This document shows positions 20,654-32,792 of a stretch of DNA of 64,000 bases, in pieces. The notes beneath the pieces are model-generated. The model ran no database searches. It worked only from the letters and a program-made list of their open reading frames with translations, and was not told where the DNA came from. The stretch is from Prochlorococcus marinus bv. HNLC1 (GTDB taxonomy: Bacteria; Cyanobacteriota; Cyanobacteriia; PCC-6307; Cyanobiaceae): positions 895,848 to 959,847 of the forward strand of contig GL947594.1 in NCBI GenBank assembly GCA_000218705.1, given 5' to 3'. A program made the position numbers and the translations under genes. Within the stretch, counting starts at the first letter, position 1. Each line of letters opens with the position of its first letter.

Positions 20654-20902
20654 TTAATTTAACTGAAAGATTTGTGAAGCTGCCCATCCATAGAATCTAC
20701 TAACAGCAGCAATGGCGGCTGCAGAAAAAGAAACCATTATAATAACAGCAACTGATTCACTAAATAACTGCTGTTTATTTGGCCAAACAACTAACTTTAG
20801 TTCATCATAAGTGGAGATAAAAAAGTTTTTCTTCTTTTTTTCAACATCACTATTTGAAGAGATTTCTTCTGAGAGATCTTGCTTGGAAGAGGGACTTGTC
20901 AC
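20654..20902 (-). CDS. secE: Protein translocase subunit SecE
   Basis: SecE is the small essential subunit of the SecYEG channel. At 82 residues it is the short, one-helix form. It has the cytoplasmic amphipathic helix with FFISTYDELKLVVWPNKQQL and one membrane segment (SVAVIIMVSFSAAAIAAVS). The acidic, serine-rich N terminus is typical of cyanobacteria. The gene lies about 65 bases upstream of nusG on the same strand. Confidence 0.95.
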   Translation of the reverse strand: MTSPSSKQDLSEEISSNSDVEKKKKNFFISTYDELKLVVWPNKQQLFSESVAVIIMVSFSAAAIAAVSRFYGWAASQIFQLN

Positions 20903-20946
20903 AAATTTAAGTTTAACAACTAACTTTATCTTATTTATATATTAAC

Positions 20947-23696
20947 TTATTGTTTTGCTCGTGGGCTAGGTGTGAATAAAATGTCTTCCTGATTTTTAGA
21001 ATCAACTTTGATGGAAATTGTTTTTTTGTTCTTAAAATTATTTTCAAGAAGTTTTGTAGCTAAGGGATTCTCTATTTGTCTTCTAATTTCTCTACTTACA
21101 GATCTCGCTCCATATTTAGGCTCATAAGAATCGTTAGCTAATTTTATTATTACTTTTTTATCAACTTTAATATTAATTTCTTGTTCCATTAGTAATTTCT
21201 TAAGGTCATCTATTTGAAGAGTTATTATTTTTTGTAATTGTTCTTTAGATAATGGTTCGAATTGTATAACTTCATCTATACGATTTAAAAATTCTGGTCG
21301 AAAAATAGATGAAAGTGACTCATGAATAGCTTTATCCAATGTTTTATTAATTAAATCTTTATTAGCATCATTATTGTTTAATTTAATTTTATTTTCTAAT
21401 ATTGCTTTGCCTGCTAAATTGCTGGTCATAATTATTACAGCATTTTTAAAATCTATAGTGCTTCCTTGAGAGTCTGTAAGCCTACCTTCGTCAAGTACTT
21501 GTAGAAGAATATTAAAAACTTCTGAATGAGCTTTTTCTATCTCATCAAGGAGTATTACAGAATAGGGCTTTCTTTTTACTGCTTCAGTTAATTGCCCACC
21601 TTCTTCATAACCAACATATCCTGGAGGTGCACCTAACAATCTTGCTACAGCATTTCTTTCCATATATTCACTCATATCTAACCTTAATAAAGCTTCTTCT
21701 TCATCAAATAATGATGCTGCGAGAGATTTAGCTAATTCAGTTTTCCCAACTCCAGTTGGCCCCATAAAAAGAAAAGAACCTATTGGCCTTTTTGGATTTT
21801 TCATCCCTGCTCTTGCTCTTCTTATCGCTGCAGATATAGCTGTAATAGCTTTTTCTTGCCCTATAACTTTTAAACTAATTTCTTTCTCTAAATTTATCAG
21901 TTTTTTACGTTCATTAGAAACTACTTTTGAGAGTGGAATACCTGTCATTTTAGAGACAACATCTGCAATATCTTCAGGAAGTACTTTAAATTTCACTTCG
22001 AAATTTTCATTTGTTGTTAAAAACTTCTCTATTTCATCTATATCTTTTTTTATCTCTGATAAGTAGTTTTCAAATTCATCTAGTTTTTTCAAATTTGACT
22101 GATTATGAGAATATGATTCAATCGTTTTAATTAAAGCATCTTCTTCTTCAAACAGCTTCATCAATTCAGATAGCTTATCTTTCAAACTGATCCATTCATT
22201 ATTTAAATAATCTATATTTTCAGATATAAGTGCAGATTTATCTAATAAAGATTCTTTTGTTTCATTTTCTTCAAAAGATAAATTACTTATTAAATTATTG
22301 ATCTCTCCAGATTTTTTTCTTGATCTAGTATTATCTTGGGTTTCAGATTTGTTTCAATTTTTAATTGAGCAGCAGCTTCATCAATTAGATCAATTGCTTT
22401 ATCAGGGAGATATTTATCACTTATGTACCTGTCAGCAAGCTTGGCTGCATAGTTTACAGCTTCTTTTGTGATTTTAATGCCATGATGTATTTCATATTTT
22501 CGTTTTATTCCATTAAGTATCTTGGAACTTAATTCTATTGATGGTTCATTAACAAAAATTTTCTGAAAACAATTATTTAATACTTGATCCTTTTCAATAC
22601 TTTCGCGAAATCTTTCTGGTGTAGTTGTGCCAATACATCTTAAATAACCAGCAGTTAATAGCGGCTTTAAAATACTACTTATATCAATAGTAGACCTATC
22701 AGAATTTAATATTGTGTGAATCTCATCAATTAAGAGAATCACACCTTGACCAGATTCTTCTAATTCATTCAGTACAGATCTCAATCTTTCTTCTAATTGT
22801 CCTCTGAATTTCGTACCTGATACCAATGCTCCGAAATCTAGTGAAATAAGTTTCAAGTTTTTAAGAGAATCTGGTACCTTTTTTTGAGATATTAATTGTG
22901 CAAGTAAAAAAGTAATTGCTGTCTTACCAACTCCTGCATGACCAATGATTATTGGATTATTTTTATTTCTTCTAGATAGGACTCGCATTAAATTATTAAT
23001 TTCTGTTTCTCTACCGATTACAGGATCAAATGATCCTTTTTTGGCTTCAGCAGTTAAATCCTTCCCATAAATAGAGAGCATTGACTGTTGATTAGAGTCT
23101 TCTATCAATTCAATATTTTTATTTTCATTTTTAGAAAGGACAATATCACTTGATCTTTGAATGGCGTCACTTGTAACTCTTTTATTAAGTGATTCATTAG
23201 GTGAATTTTCTACTATTTCTCTTCGAGTATTAATAGAATTTTTTGGATTGTTAAGAATTGGAAAATTCTTTAATTCTGTTTCTAAGTTTTCTAATGATAA
23301 ATTTCCTTGTTCAAAAACGTAATAACCTAACCTGTCATCTTTTGCAATTGCTATTAGAAGATGTGGAATTTCTATTAAGTTTGACCCCCATTGCGTTTTG
23401 ATATGATTGGCTTCATCAAGAACTAATTCTAAATCTTCTCCAATAGTTAAAATATCTGAGTTACTAGTTCTAGTGTCTGCTAAGAAATTTTCAGTAATAT
23501 CAAGAACAATATCTTGATCAATACTTAAATTATCTACAAAATTAATAAATTTGTTCGAGGTAAACAATGTTTGAACGACATGTTCAATATTAAATTCATC
23601 ATGTTTCCATTTTTTTGCAGTTTCTTCTCCTTTTAAAAGAAGATCCCATGAAAGATCACTAAATAATTCAGGACTTGATGTAAGAGTTCTGCTCAT
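20947..23696 (-). CDS. Hsp100/Clp-family AAA+ ATPase, ClpB-like paralog (frameshifted)
   Basis: This is a two-ring Clp ATPase of about 916 residues once joined. The N-terminal domain (residues 1-150) is Clp-N-like but divergent. D1 has Walker A GHAGVGKT near residues 252-259 and Walker B ILLIDEIHTI. D2 has GPTGVGKTELAKSLA, LDMSEYMERNAVARLLG and ILLDEIEKAH. Between them is a coiled-coil M-like segment, where one A is missing from a run at 22312-22318 on the plus strand; restoring it gives QEKKSGEINNLISNLS. I see no ClpP-docking IGF tripeptide in the D2 part, which favours a ClpB-like disaggregase. It is not a canonical ClpB, so I leave out a symbol. Confidence 0.85.
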
Positions 23697-25313
<1,617 letters not shown>

Positions 25314-25314
25314 T

Positions 25315-26982
25315 TTATTTTTTTAATCTTTCTAATCTTGAGCCCTTTCTCATCTTTAATTGACAATTAATCCAATCTAAAGTTATTGGAGCACCAAAAA
25401 TAATAGGTAAAATCGCTAGATTTGAACTATTTTTAGAAACTAATAAAGCTGATGCAATAGTTAGACTTCCTATTAATATTGAATGTCCAAGTGATTTCTG
25501 AGCAGTAAACATGTTTTTGAACTGCCTATCAGATTCCCCCATTCTTACTTGAAGTTGTAAATCTCCTTGTTCTAGTCGTTCTAAATTATCATCAATTCTC
25601 TTTGGAATTCCAACAGCTTTTGAACTTATTTCACCAACTTGCCTGCCAAGCTGATTAATTAAATCATTTGGACTTTGATTATTTGAAGACATAATAGAAA
25701 TTAAATAAGGTTTTGTAATTGATACAAGATTAAAGCTAGGATCTAACATCCTACCAACCCCTTCATATGTTGATAAAGCTCTCATTACAAAAATAAGATC
25801 TACTGGAAGTTGAAAAGGGGTTTCATAAACAAGTTCATATAAATCTCCTGAAAGCTTATCAATAATATTAGGGCTAAAAGGAGGCGTTAATGCTTCTTTT
25901 AGCATAAGCCTTACCAATCTTCGAATAGGCCCTACATCAATCCCTTCAGAGATTAGTCCTGCCTCCTGGAGCTGAGCTACCAAGGATGAAGCATCTCTCA
26001 AGGCTGCTGATTTAACCATAGAACCAATTCTTTTTTGCAAATTATTGGTAATATTGCCCATCATTCCAAAGTCATAGAAAATTAATTTGCCTTCATTGGA
26101 GATTGCTAAATTACCAGGATGAGGATCAGCATGAAAGAAACCATAATTTATTAGTTGTTTGAGATAGCTAATTGCTCCAACTTCTGCAATTTTTGTCAAG
26201 TTATAATTTTGATCTTTTAGATCTTTGATATTACTAATTTTTATTCCTTTTAAATAGGTTAGGCAAAGTACTCTCTCAGTACTCATATCCCATATAACCT
26301 CAGGAATAAGTATATTTTCATCATCTAGAAATTGTTGCCTAAATCTTGCAGCATATTGTGCTTCACAATTAAAATCTAATTCTTTCATGAGCACTTTTCT
26401 ACATTCTTTCGCTATCGCTACCCAATTTCTTCCTCTGCTCCAATTCTTATTTTTTTGCAATACGAATGCAATTTGTTGCATAATGTCCAAATCAATTTTG
26501 AATAATGTCTTTAAATCTGGTCTTTGAACTTTAAAAACTACTTCTTTTCCATTTTCTAAGGTCGCTTTATGAACTTGAGCTAGTGATGCAGAACCAATTG
26601 GTAAAGAATCTAATTGATTAATATTTTCGTAATTACTATTTAATTCTTCTCTTATGATTTGGGTTACTTTAGTAAATGAGAATGGAGGAACTGCATCTTG
26701 TAAAGTTGTCAATTCTTTTATCCATGTTTTTGGAATTAGGTCAGGTCTTGCAGAAAGAAGTTGTCCAATTTTTATAAAGGCTGAACCAAGTTGAATTAAT
26801 TCTTTTGTAAACCACTTCGCTCTCTTCTCTTGCAAATGGATCTTTTGAGCAGATGATTTTAAAAAAAACTTAAAAATAAAATTATCAAACCATAGACCTA
26901 TTAGAAGTAAAAAAAGAGTTTTCCAAATTAGAAAGCTTCTTTTTAATTTTTTTAATTGAAAATATAATTTTGATTTAAACAT
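25315..26982 (-). CDS. ABC1/UbiB family atypical kinase
   Basis: A 555-residue member of the ABC1/UbiB/ADCK family. These are atypical kinase-like ATPases linked to quinone synthesis or lipid metabolism in bacteria and plastids. It has the family-specific N-terminal GSAFIKIGQLLSARPDL (the KxGQ motif), an alanine-rich loop region IGSASLAQVHKATL, the VFKVQRP lysine, the catalytic-loop HADPHPGN, and YDFGMMG. One or two hydrophobic helices near the C terminus suggest membrane association. It follows a small coiled-coil gene by five bases, so the two likely form an operon. Confidence 0.88.
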   Translation of the reverse strand: MFKSKLYFQLKKLKRSFLIWKTLFLLLIGLWFDNFIFKFFLKSSAQKIHLQEKRAKWFTKELIQLGSAFIKIGQLLSARPDLIPKTWIKELTTLQDAVPPFSFTKVTQIIREELNSNYENINQLDSLPIGSASLAQVHKATLENGKEVVFKVQRPDLKTLFKIDLDIMQQIAFVLQKNKNWSRGRNWVAIAKECRKVLMKELDFNCEAQYAARFRQQFLDDENILIPEVIWDMSTERVLCLTYLKGIKISNIKDLKDQNYNLTKIAEVGAISYLKQLINYGFFHADPHPGNLAISNEGKLIFYDFGMMGNITNNLQKRIGSMVKSAALRDASSLVAQLQEAGLISEGIDVGPIRRLVRLMLKEALTPPFSPNIIDKLSGDLYELVYETPFQLPVDLIFVMRALSTYEGVGRMLDPSFNLVSITKPYLISIMSSNNQSPNDLINQLGRQVGEISSKAVGIPKRIDDNLERLEQGDLQLQVRMGESDRQFKNMFTAQKSLGHSILIGSLTIASALLVSKNSSNLAILPIIFGAPITLDWINCQLKMRKGSRLERLKK

Positions 26983-26987
26983 ATTTA

Positions 26988-27293
26988 TTATTCTAATAAT
27001 TCATTTAAATTTTCTAAATAAGTTCTAATCGATTCTATTTTTTCTAAAGATTGTTCAACTTGAGGATTTAATGATGCTTTTGGTTCTCTTAAATTATCAT
27101 CACTTTCAATTTCTTCGAGTCTTTTGGCCTCTTGAATAATTTCATCCTTAAGGTCTTCAATCTCTTTTTTTAACATTTCTGGAACTTCTTGAGCCACATT
27201 GGCAGCCTCTTCAACTTTTCCTATAAAAGTTTTATTTAGTCTTTCACTAATTTTTTTCACAGTAGCCTTAATTAAATAATCAGAATTAGACAT
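26988..27293 (-). CDS. Small conserved coiled-coil protein of unknown function
   Basis: I do not recognise a function for this 101-residue protein. It is highly charged and helical, with acidic and lysine-rich heptads (EMLKKEIEDLKDEIIQEAKRL) and a second helix at the end (VEQSLEKIESIRTYLENLNELL). There is no signal peptide or membrane segment. It is probably in an operon with the downstream UbiB-like kinase, so a shared role is possible but only inferred from position. Confidence 0.7.
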   Translation of the reverse strand: MSNSDYLIKATVKKISERLNKTFIGKVEEAANVAQEVPEMLKKEIEDLKDEIIQEAKRLEEIESDDNLREPKASLNPQVEQSLEKIESIRTYLENLNELLE

Positions 27294-27560
27294 AAATTTA
27301 ATAAACTATGAATTATCATTTCTATTTCTAATAATAGATGAAATATAAGAAATCAGTAAATTTATTTAGTCTCAGAAATTCATATTTACCAGTTTTTCTT
27401 GATAAAAAAACCTATAATAACGAACAGAAAAATAATGCCTATTTAAGTTTGTATCTATATTGTACTTTTTTAGTTTTTTTCTTCTAACTTATATATCAGG
27501 TAGGGAATAGAACTTTTCTAACCAAACAATAAGTTAATGCATTAACGGAGTTGCACTAAA

Positions 27561-28517
27561 TTGGAAATTTTTGAATCTGATGTTGTTATTATTGGAGGTG
27601 GCCCAGCAGGATGCACTTGTGCTTTATACACATCCAGAGCAAATTTAAAAACAACTATCTTAGATAAGAATCCATCTGTTGGCGCACTCGCAATAACTCA
27701 TCAAATTGCTAATTATCCTGGAGTACCAGTTGATATTAGTGGTGAAAAACTTCTAGATCTCATGAGAGAACAAGCCATTGAATATGGTACAGATTATAGA
27801 AGAGCGCAAGTTTTTGGAATTGATGTGTCAGGTGAATGGAAAACTGTATATACTCCTGAAGGTACCTTTAAAGGTAAATCTCTCGTCCTAGCAAGTGGGG
27901 CAATGGGTAGGCCTGCTTCATTCAAAGGCGAGGCAGACTTTTTGGGTAGAGGTGTGAGTTATTGTGCTACTTGTGATGGAGCATTCTATAAGGGAAGAGA
28001 GGTTGCAGTTATAGGTGCCAATAAAGAGGCTATTGAAGAAGCTAATGTTTTGACAAAATTTGCGTCTACTGTTCATTGGATTACCTCAAGTGATCCAAAG
28101 CCCGATAATGAAGAGGCTATGGAACTTATGGAATTATCAAATGTCAAACATTGGAGTAGAACTCGTTTACTTGAAATAGCTGGGGATGATATGGGTGTTA
28201 ATAATATTACTGTTAAAAATAAACAGGAAGAACAACCAATTAATCTTTCATTAGAGGGTGTGTTTGTCTATATGAGTGGATCAAAACCAATTACAGATTT
28301 TGTTGGAGATCAAATTGCACTTAAAGATGATGGAGGAGTTATTGTTGACGACTTTATGTCAACTAACTCTGATGGAGTTTGGGCTATTGGAGATATAAGA
28401 AATACTCCCTTCAAACAAGCAGTTGTTGCTGCTTCTGATGGATGTATTGCGGCTATGTCAATTGATAGATATTTAAATAGTAGAAAAAATATTAGAGTGG
28501 ATTGGATTCATTCTTGA
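27561..28517 (+). CDS. Thioredoxin reductase-like flavoprotein
   Basis: A 318-residue protein of the low-molecular-weight thioredoxin reductase family. The FAD site GGGPAGC is at residues 12-18, the redox pair CATC at 135-138, and the C-terminal FAD segment is GVWAIGDIRN. The second nucleotide-binding domain is unusual. The glycine motif reads VIGANKEAIEEA, and the HRRxxxR stretch that binds the NADPH phosphate is missing (HWITSSDPKPDNEE instead). It may use a different electron donor. Cyanobacterial relatives without normal NADPH binding are known, so I withhold the trxB symbol. The start is TTG, ten bases after a GGAG ribosome site. Confidence 0.82.
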   Translation: MEIFESDVVIIGGGPAGCTCALYTSRANLKTTILDKNPSVGALAITHQIANYPGVPVDISGEKLLDLMREQAIEYGTDYRRAQVFGIDVSGEWKTVYTPEGTFKGKSLVLASGAMGRPASFKGEADFLGRGVSYCATCDGAFYKGREVAVIGANKEAIEEANVLTKFASTVHWITSSDPKPDNEEAMELMELSNVKHWSRTRLLEIAGDDMGVNNITVKNKQEEQPINLSLEGVFVYMSGSKPITDFVGDQIALKDDGGVIVDDFMSTNSDGVWAIGDIRNTPFKQAVVAASDGCIAAMSIDRYLNSRKNIRVDWIHS

Positions 28518-28534
28518 ATGAATCTTTATTGTTC

Positions 28535-28816
28535 TTACAATGGTGTCGCCTCTGATATATATGCTACTCCACCGTAATAGCTAAGAACAGATCTTATTTC
28601 ATCTCTCATTTTATCAATTATTTCTTGTTCGCAAAATACAATTACATGTGCATTAGCACCTAGTCCAGTGAATTCCATATCCTCAGTTACAACTCTTTCA
28701 GGACCTCTACCTGTTGCATGCTTCATTACTGTATAACCAGGAACATCGGCATTCTCTAAGGTGTTTAGGATTGCTTGAAGTTCCCTTTCACTAAAAATTA
28801 AATCTAATCTTTTCAT
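28535..28816 (-). CDS. sbtB: PII-like protein SbtB, short form
   Basis: SbtB is a PII-like protein that binds adenine nucleotides and regulates the bicarbonate transporter SbtA. This 93-residue protein has the ferredoxin-like beta-alpha-beta pattern (MKRLDLIFSERELQAILN, HVIVFCEQEIIDKM) and a T-loop region HATGRGPERVV. It starts three bases after the sbtA stop on the same strand. The C terminus ends EATPL and lacks the cysteine-containing R-loop that longer SbtB proteins carry. The assignment rests on both sequence and the neighbour. Confidence 0.85.
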   Translation of the reverse strand: MKRLDLIFSERELQAILNTLENADVPGYTVMKHATGRGPERVVTEDMEFTGLGANAHVIVFCEQEIIDKMRDEIRSVLSYYGGVAYISEATPL

Positions 28817-28819
28817 TTT

Positions 28820-29821
28820 TTAAAAAGTTGAAATTGGTATGAATTTATTTACTAAGCTCATATACAAGGGTATCCCCAAAACTATATTGAAAGGAAAAGT
28901 AAGACCTAATGTAGTTGAGATGTAATAACTTGATCGTGCTTCAGGCACTGTCATTCTCATAGCTGCAGGAACAGCTAAATAAGATGCACTTGCACATAAA
29001 ACCACAAATAAGAAGGCATTTCCAGTATCAAGAGATAAAGATCGTGCAACTAACACACCAATAATTGAATTAAATATGGGCATTAGAATTGCAAATCCTA
29101 TTAAGAATGAACCTGCTTTCTTTAGGCTTGGTAATCTTTGGGCTGCAACCATTCCCATATCTAATAAGAAAAAACATTCCACTCCATAGAATATTGAGTG
29201 AGTAAAGGGATACATTTTCTCAACTGCAGATGGATTACTTAAAGAAGTTAAAAATCCAATTATTAAGCTCGTAATCAATAAATATACTGATCCATTTAAG
29301 AATGATTCATGTAGGATTGAAGATAAATGTAATTTTCTAGATTCTGGACGATTTTTGGGTCCAGCAAATCTAACTAATAAAAGCCCAACTAAAATTGCTG
29401 GGGATTCCATTAATGCTAAAGCACCAACCATAAATCCATCGGAACCAATGTTTTGGCTAGCTAAGAAACTTTCTGCTGTAATAAAAGTAACTGCACTTAT
29501 GGATCCGTAGGATGCAGCAATAGCAGCAGAATTGAAGACATTAAATTTTAATCTAAGAATTATAAATCCTAAGAGTGGTATTAATAATGACATTAATATT
29601 GCTGCACTTAAGGTTAATAAAACTTGGTTATTTAGGATGCCACTTTCTTGTATACCGATCCCACCTTTAAATCCTATAGCTAATAGTAAATAAAGAGAGA
29701 ATAATTTAGGTAGTGGAGCAGGTATTTCTAAATCAGATTTGCAAAATACTGCAATAACTCCAATGAAAAAGAAAAGTACAGTTGGTGCAAAAATATTTTG
29801 AAGTAACAAGCTTAAATCCAT
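28820..29821 (-). CDS. sbtA: Sodium-dependent bicarbonate transporter SbtA
   Basis: SbtA imports bicarbonate with sodium to feed the carboxysome. The 333-residue protein is a polytopic membrane protein with about ten hydrophobic segments. Family features are the N-terminal NIFAPTVLFFFIGVIAV, LLLAIGFKGGIGI, and the second-repeat FLLDMGMVAAQRL. It is somewhat shorter than the best-studied freshwater SbtA, mainly in the central cytoplasmic loop. It is sandwiched between bicA and sbtB with gaps of only a few bases, forming a three-gene operon. Confidence 0.88.
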   Translation of the reverse strand: MDLSLLLQNIFAPTVLFFFIGVIAVFCKSDLEIPAPLPKLFSLYLLLAIGFKGGIGIQESGILNNQVLLTLSAAILMSLLIPLLGFIILRLKFNVFNSAAIAASYGSISAVTFITAESFLASQNIGSDGFMVGALALMESPAILVGLLLVRFAGPKNRPESRKLHLSSILHESFLNGSVYLLITSLIIGFLTSLSNPSAVEKMYPFTHSIFYGVECFFLLDMGMVAAQRLPSLKKAGSFLIGFAILMPIFNSIIGVLVARSLSLDTGNAFLFVVLCASASYLAVPAAMRMTVPEARSSYYISTTLGLTFPFNIVLGIPLYMSLVNKFIPISTF

Positions 29822-29825
29822 TGAT

Positions 29826-31483
29826 TTATTTTTTTAGTTCATTAATTGCAACTTGCAAAGCTTCTTTTCTAGTAGTAATAATTCCTTCAACTCCAAATTT
29901 TGATAATCTTTCTTTAACTTTTTCATTAGCTCCTGCTACGAAAGCTTTTCTTGAATTATTCTTGGCTTCTTGCATCATATCTTCAATGGCAAGAGTTGCA
30001 GTTACTCCTAGTCTTGGAACATCAGTTATGTCTAAGATAAGAATCTTATAATTTCTTACAAGACTCATCCTATCAGAGATACCTTTAGCAGCTCCAAAAC
30101 TTAAAGGCCCTTTTAGTCTGAATAACATTACTTCACCTGAGCATTTATCAAGTAAATCTTTTTCTTCAGCAGGTAATAAATTTTTAGCTTGGATATTCTC
30201 TTTATCTAATGGATTATCAGCATCCATACCTTCAAGTTGAGTCTCAGTAATGGAGTCAATAGTAAGCATGTTTGCTATAAATACTCCAACAAGTACGGCC
30301 CATATTAAATCCCAAAAAACAGTCATTAAAAGGACACCGTACATTACTACAGCAGTTTTAAGGGAGAGTTTATGAGCTCTTCTTAAAAAACCCCAGTCAA
30401 TAATATCTAAGCCAACTTTAATAAGGATTCCCGCTAATAAAGCTGTGGGTATCTTTTCAGCTAATGGACCTGCACCAACAAGAACAATTAATAAAACTAA
30501 GGAATGCACCATGCCAGATATAGGTGTTTGTCCTCCGGATTTAACATTAATCACAGTCCTCATAGTGGCTCCAGCTCCAGGTAGTCCTGAGAAAAGTCCA
30601 GCTACCGCATTACCTATCCCTTGTCCAATTAGTTCACGATCTGAATTATGTTTGGTTTGTGAGATATTATCAGCTACTAATGATGTAAGTAAGGAGTCAA
30701 TAGCTCCTAATACTGCTAACACTAATCCAGCTTTAAAAATAATAGGAAGATATTTATTAAAACTTGGTAGGCTAAGAGATGGCACACCTTTTGGAATTTC
30801 ACCAATCCTATCTAAGGCACTATCACCAAAAATTAAAATAGATAAAGGGGTAACTATTAATAATGCTAATAGGGGAGAAGGTACCCATTCACTAATTTTC
30901 CTTGGAGTTAGGAAGACTATTCCTAATGTCATAATGGCGACGCCTATTGCTGCGCCATTGGGTTCAAAATTAGAAAATACTGTCGAGAGAGATTCAATTA
31001 CCCCACCACGTGTACTTATCCCTAATAACGGCCCGATTTGTAGAGCAATAATAATCACTCCGATGCCCGACATAAAGCCTGAGACAACCGAGTATGGAAC
31101 AAGAGTTATATATTTACCAAGTTTCAAAATGCCAAATAAGATTTGAAATAATCCACCAATGACAACTGCTGCCATTACTAAAGGTAAAATTTGGCCAGCG
31201 GAGAGATCTCGAGGAACTCCTACAGCTGCTAAACCAGCACTACACCAGCGACTGTTACGCTCATAGGTCCTGTTGGGCCGCTTACTTGCGCCGGAGTTCC
31301 CCCGAAAAGTGCAGCTAAAAATCCAACCACAACTGCGCCGTATAATCCATAGATTGCACCACCAGGACCAAGTGCTGCATTGCCAAATGCTAAAGCAAGA
31401 GGTAAGGCTACAACGGCTGCTGTAATGCCTCCAAGAACATCTCCACGTATATTTCTGAGATGAAATCCATTGATTAAGCTCAA
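29826..31483 (-). CDS. bicA: SulP-family bicarbonate transporter BicA-like (frameshifted)
   Basis: A SulP-family transporter with a C-terminal STAS domain, most like the cyanobacterial sodium-dependent bicarbonate transporter BicA. The N-terminal piece has RGDVLGGITAAVVALPLALAFG and GGTPAQVSGPTGPM, the substrate-site region. The rest carries further membrane segments and the STAS domain (LILDITDVPRLGVTATLAIED). The frame breaks near 31238 after VTVAGVV; adding one base restores AGLAAVGVPRDL. Joined length is about 552 residues. Sulfate transport cannot be excluded from sequence, but the operon with sbtA and sbtB supports bicarbonate. Confidence 0.85.
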
Positions 31484-31734
31484 AGAAATTCTCCTTAAAT
31501 AAAGAATATTAATTTAAAATCTTATCTTGTTATGACCACAATTTGTTAAAACATTCAATTTGTGCAAAAAAAATCAATAAATGTTTTCTTAATTTATGAA
31601 AAATTAGATTAATTTTATTCAAAAAGGCTTTTGTTTATCAAATTACTTATGTAATCTAAAATCTAATTATTAAAAGCTTTTTTATTTAAGAGTTATTTAA
31701 TAAAATATATTATCTAAAATTGCAAAATATCCCA

Positions 31735-32736
31735 ATGAATTCTTTTATCAGGCCAAGACGTTTAAGAAGAACAGAAGCTATTAGGCAAATGGTGCAAGAG
31801 ACAAAAATTCAACCTGAAGATTTTATTTATCCCCTATTCGTTCATAACAAAGACTACAAAGAAGAAATTTCTGCAATGCCTGGAATTTATAGATGGGATA
31901 TTTCTGGTTTAATAAAGGAGGTTTTTCGTGCTTGGGAGTTAGGTATTAAATGTATTGTTTTATTTCCTAAAGTAGATGACTCATTAAAAACAGAAGATGG
32001 AGCTGAATGTTTTAATGAAGCCGGAATAATTCCAACAGTAATTAGGAAAATAAAACAGGAAATACCCGAAATGGCAATAATGACTGATGTCGCACTAGAT
32101 CCATATTCATGTGACGGCCATGATGGATTAGTTGACCAAGAGGGTAATATTCTGAATGATGAAACTATAGAAATACTTACAAAACAAGCTTTAACCCAAG
32201 CTAAAGCAGGTGCAGATTTTATTGGACCAAGTGACATGATGGACGGAAGAGTTGGAGCTATAAGACAGTCACTTGATAAAAATGGTTTTAAAGAAGTAGG
32301 CATTATTAGTTATACGGCTAAATATTCTTCTGCTTATTATGGTCCTTTTAGAACCGCTCTAGATTCAGCTCCAAGATTAAATCCTAATAAAAAGATTCCT
32401 ACTAATAAATCAAGTTATCAAATGGATCCTGCAAATGCTAAGGAAGCTTTTATAGAGTGTGCTCTTGATCAATATGAAGGTGCAGATATATTGATGGTTA
32501 AACCTGGATTATCTTATCTAGATGTAATTTATAGACTAAATAATTTTTCTAATAAGCCAATAGCAGCTTACAACGTTAGTGGAGAGTACTCAATGATTAA
32601 AGCTGCTTCACTAAAAGGTTGGATAGATGAAAAAGATGTTGTACTTGAAACTTTACTAAGTTTTAAGAGAGCAGGAGCTAAATTAATACTTACTTATCAT
32701 GCTTGTGATGCTGCTAATTGGCTTAAAAAGACTTAA
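31735..32736 (+). CDS. hemB: Delta-aminolevulinic acid dehydratase (porphobilinogen synthase)
   Basis: HemB condenses two aminolevulinates to porphobilinogen for chlorophyll and heme. Family features are the N-terminal RPRRLRR, the metal-loop equivalent DVALDPYSCDGHDG, FIGPSDMMDGRVGAIR, and the two active-site lysines in SYTAKYSSAYYGPFR and ILMVKPGLSYLD. The metal loop lacks the three zinc cysteines, as in plant-type magnesium-dependent enzymes. I start at MNSFIRPRRLRR; a TTG 15 bases upstream is also possible. Confidence 0.96.
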   Translation: MNSFIRPRRLRRTEAIRQMVQETKIQPEDFIYPLFVHNKDYKEEISAMPGIYRWDISGLIKEVFRAWELGIKCIVLFPKVDDSLKTEDGAECFNEAGIIPTVIRKIKQEIPEMAIMTDVALDPYSCDGHDGLVDQEGNILNDETIEILTKQALTQAKAGADFIGPSDMMDGRVGAIRQSLDKNGFKEVGIISYTAKYSSAYYGPFRTALDSAPRLNPNKKIPTNKSSYQMDPANAKEAFIECALDQYEGADILMVKPGLSYLDVIYRLNNFSNKPIAAYNVSGEYSMIKAASLKGWIDEKDVVLETLLSFKRAGAKLILTYHACDAANWLKKT

Positions 32737-32792
32737 AAAACTCATTAAATTAAAATTTATTGTTTATTCTTGTATTAATAATTTGAAAAATT

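Noticed and set aside
30445..31146. Long 233-codon open frame antisense to bicA
   Set aside because: It lies wholly opposite a well-supported transporter gene and has a proline-rich, shadow-like composition.
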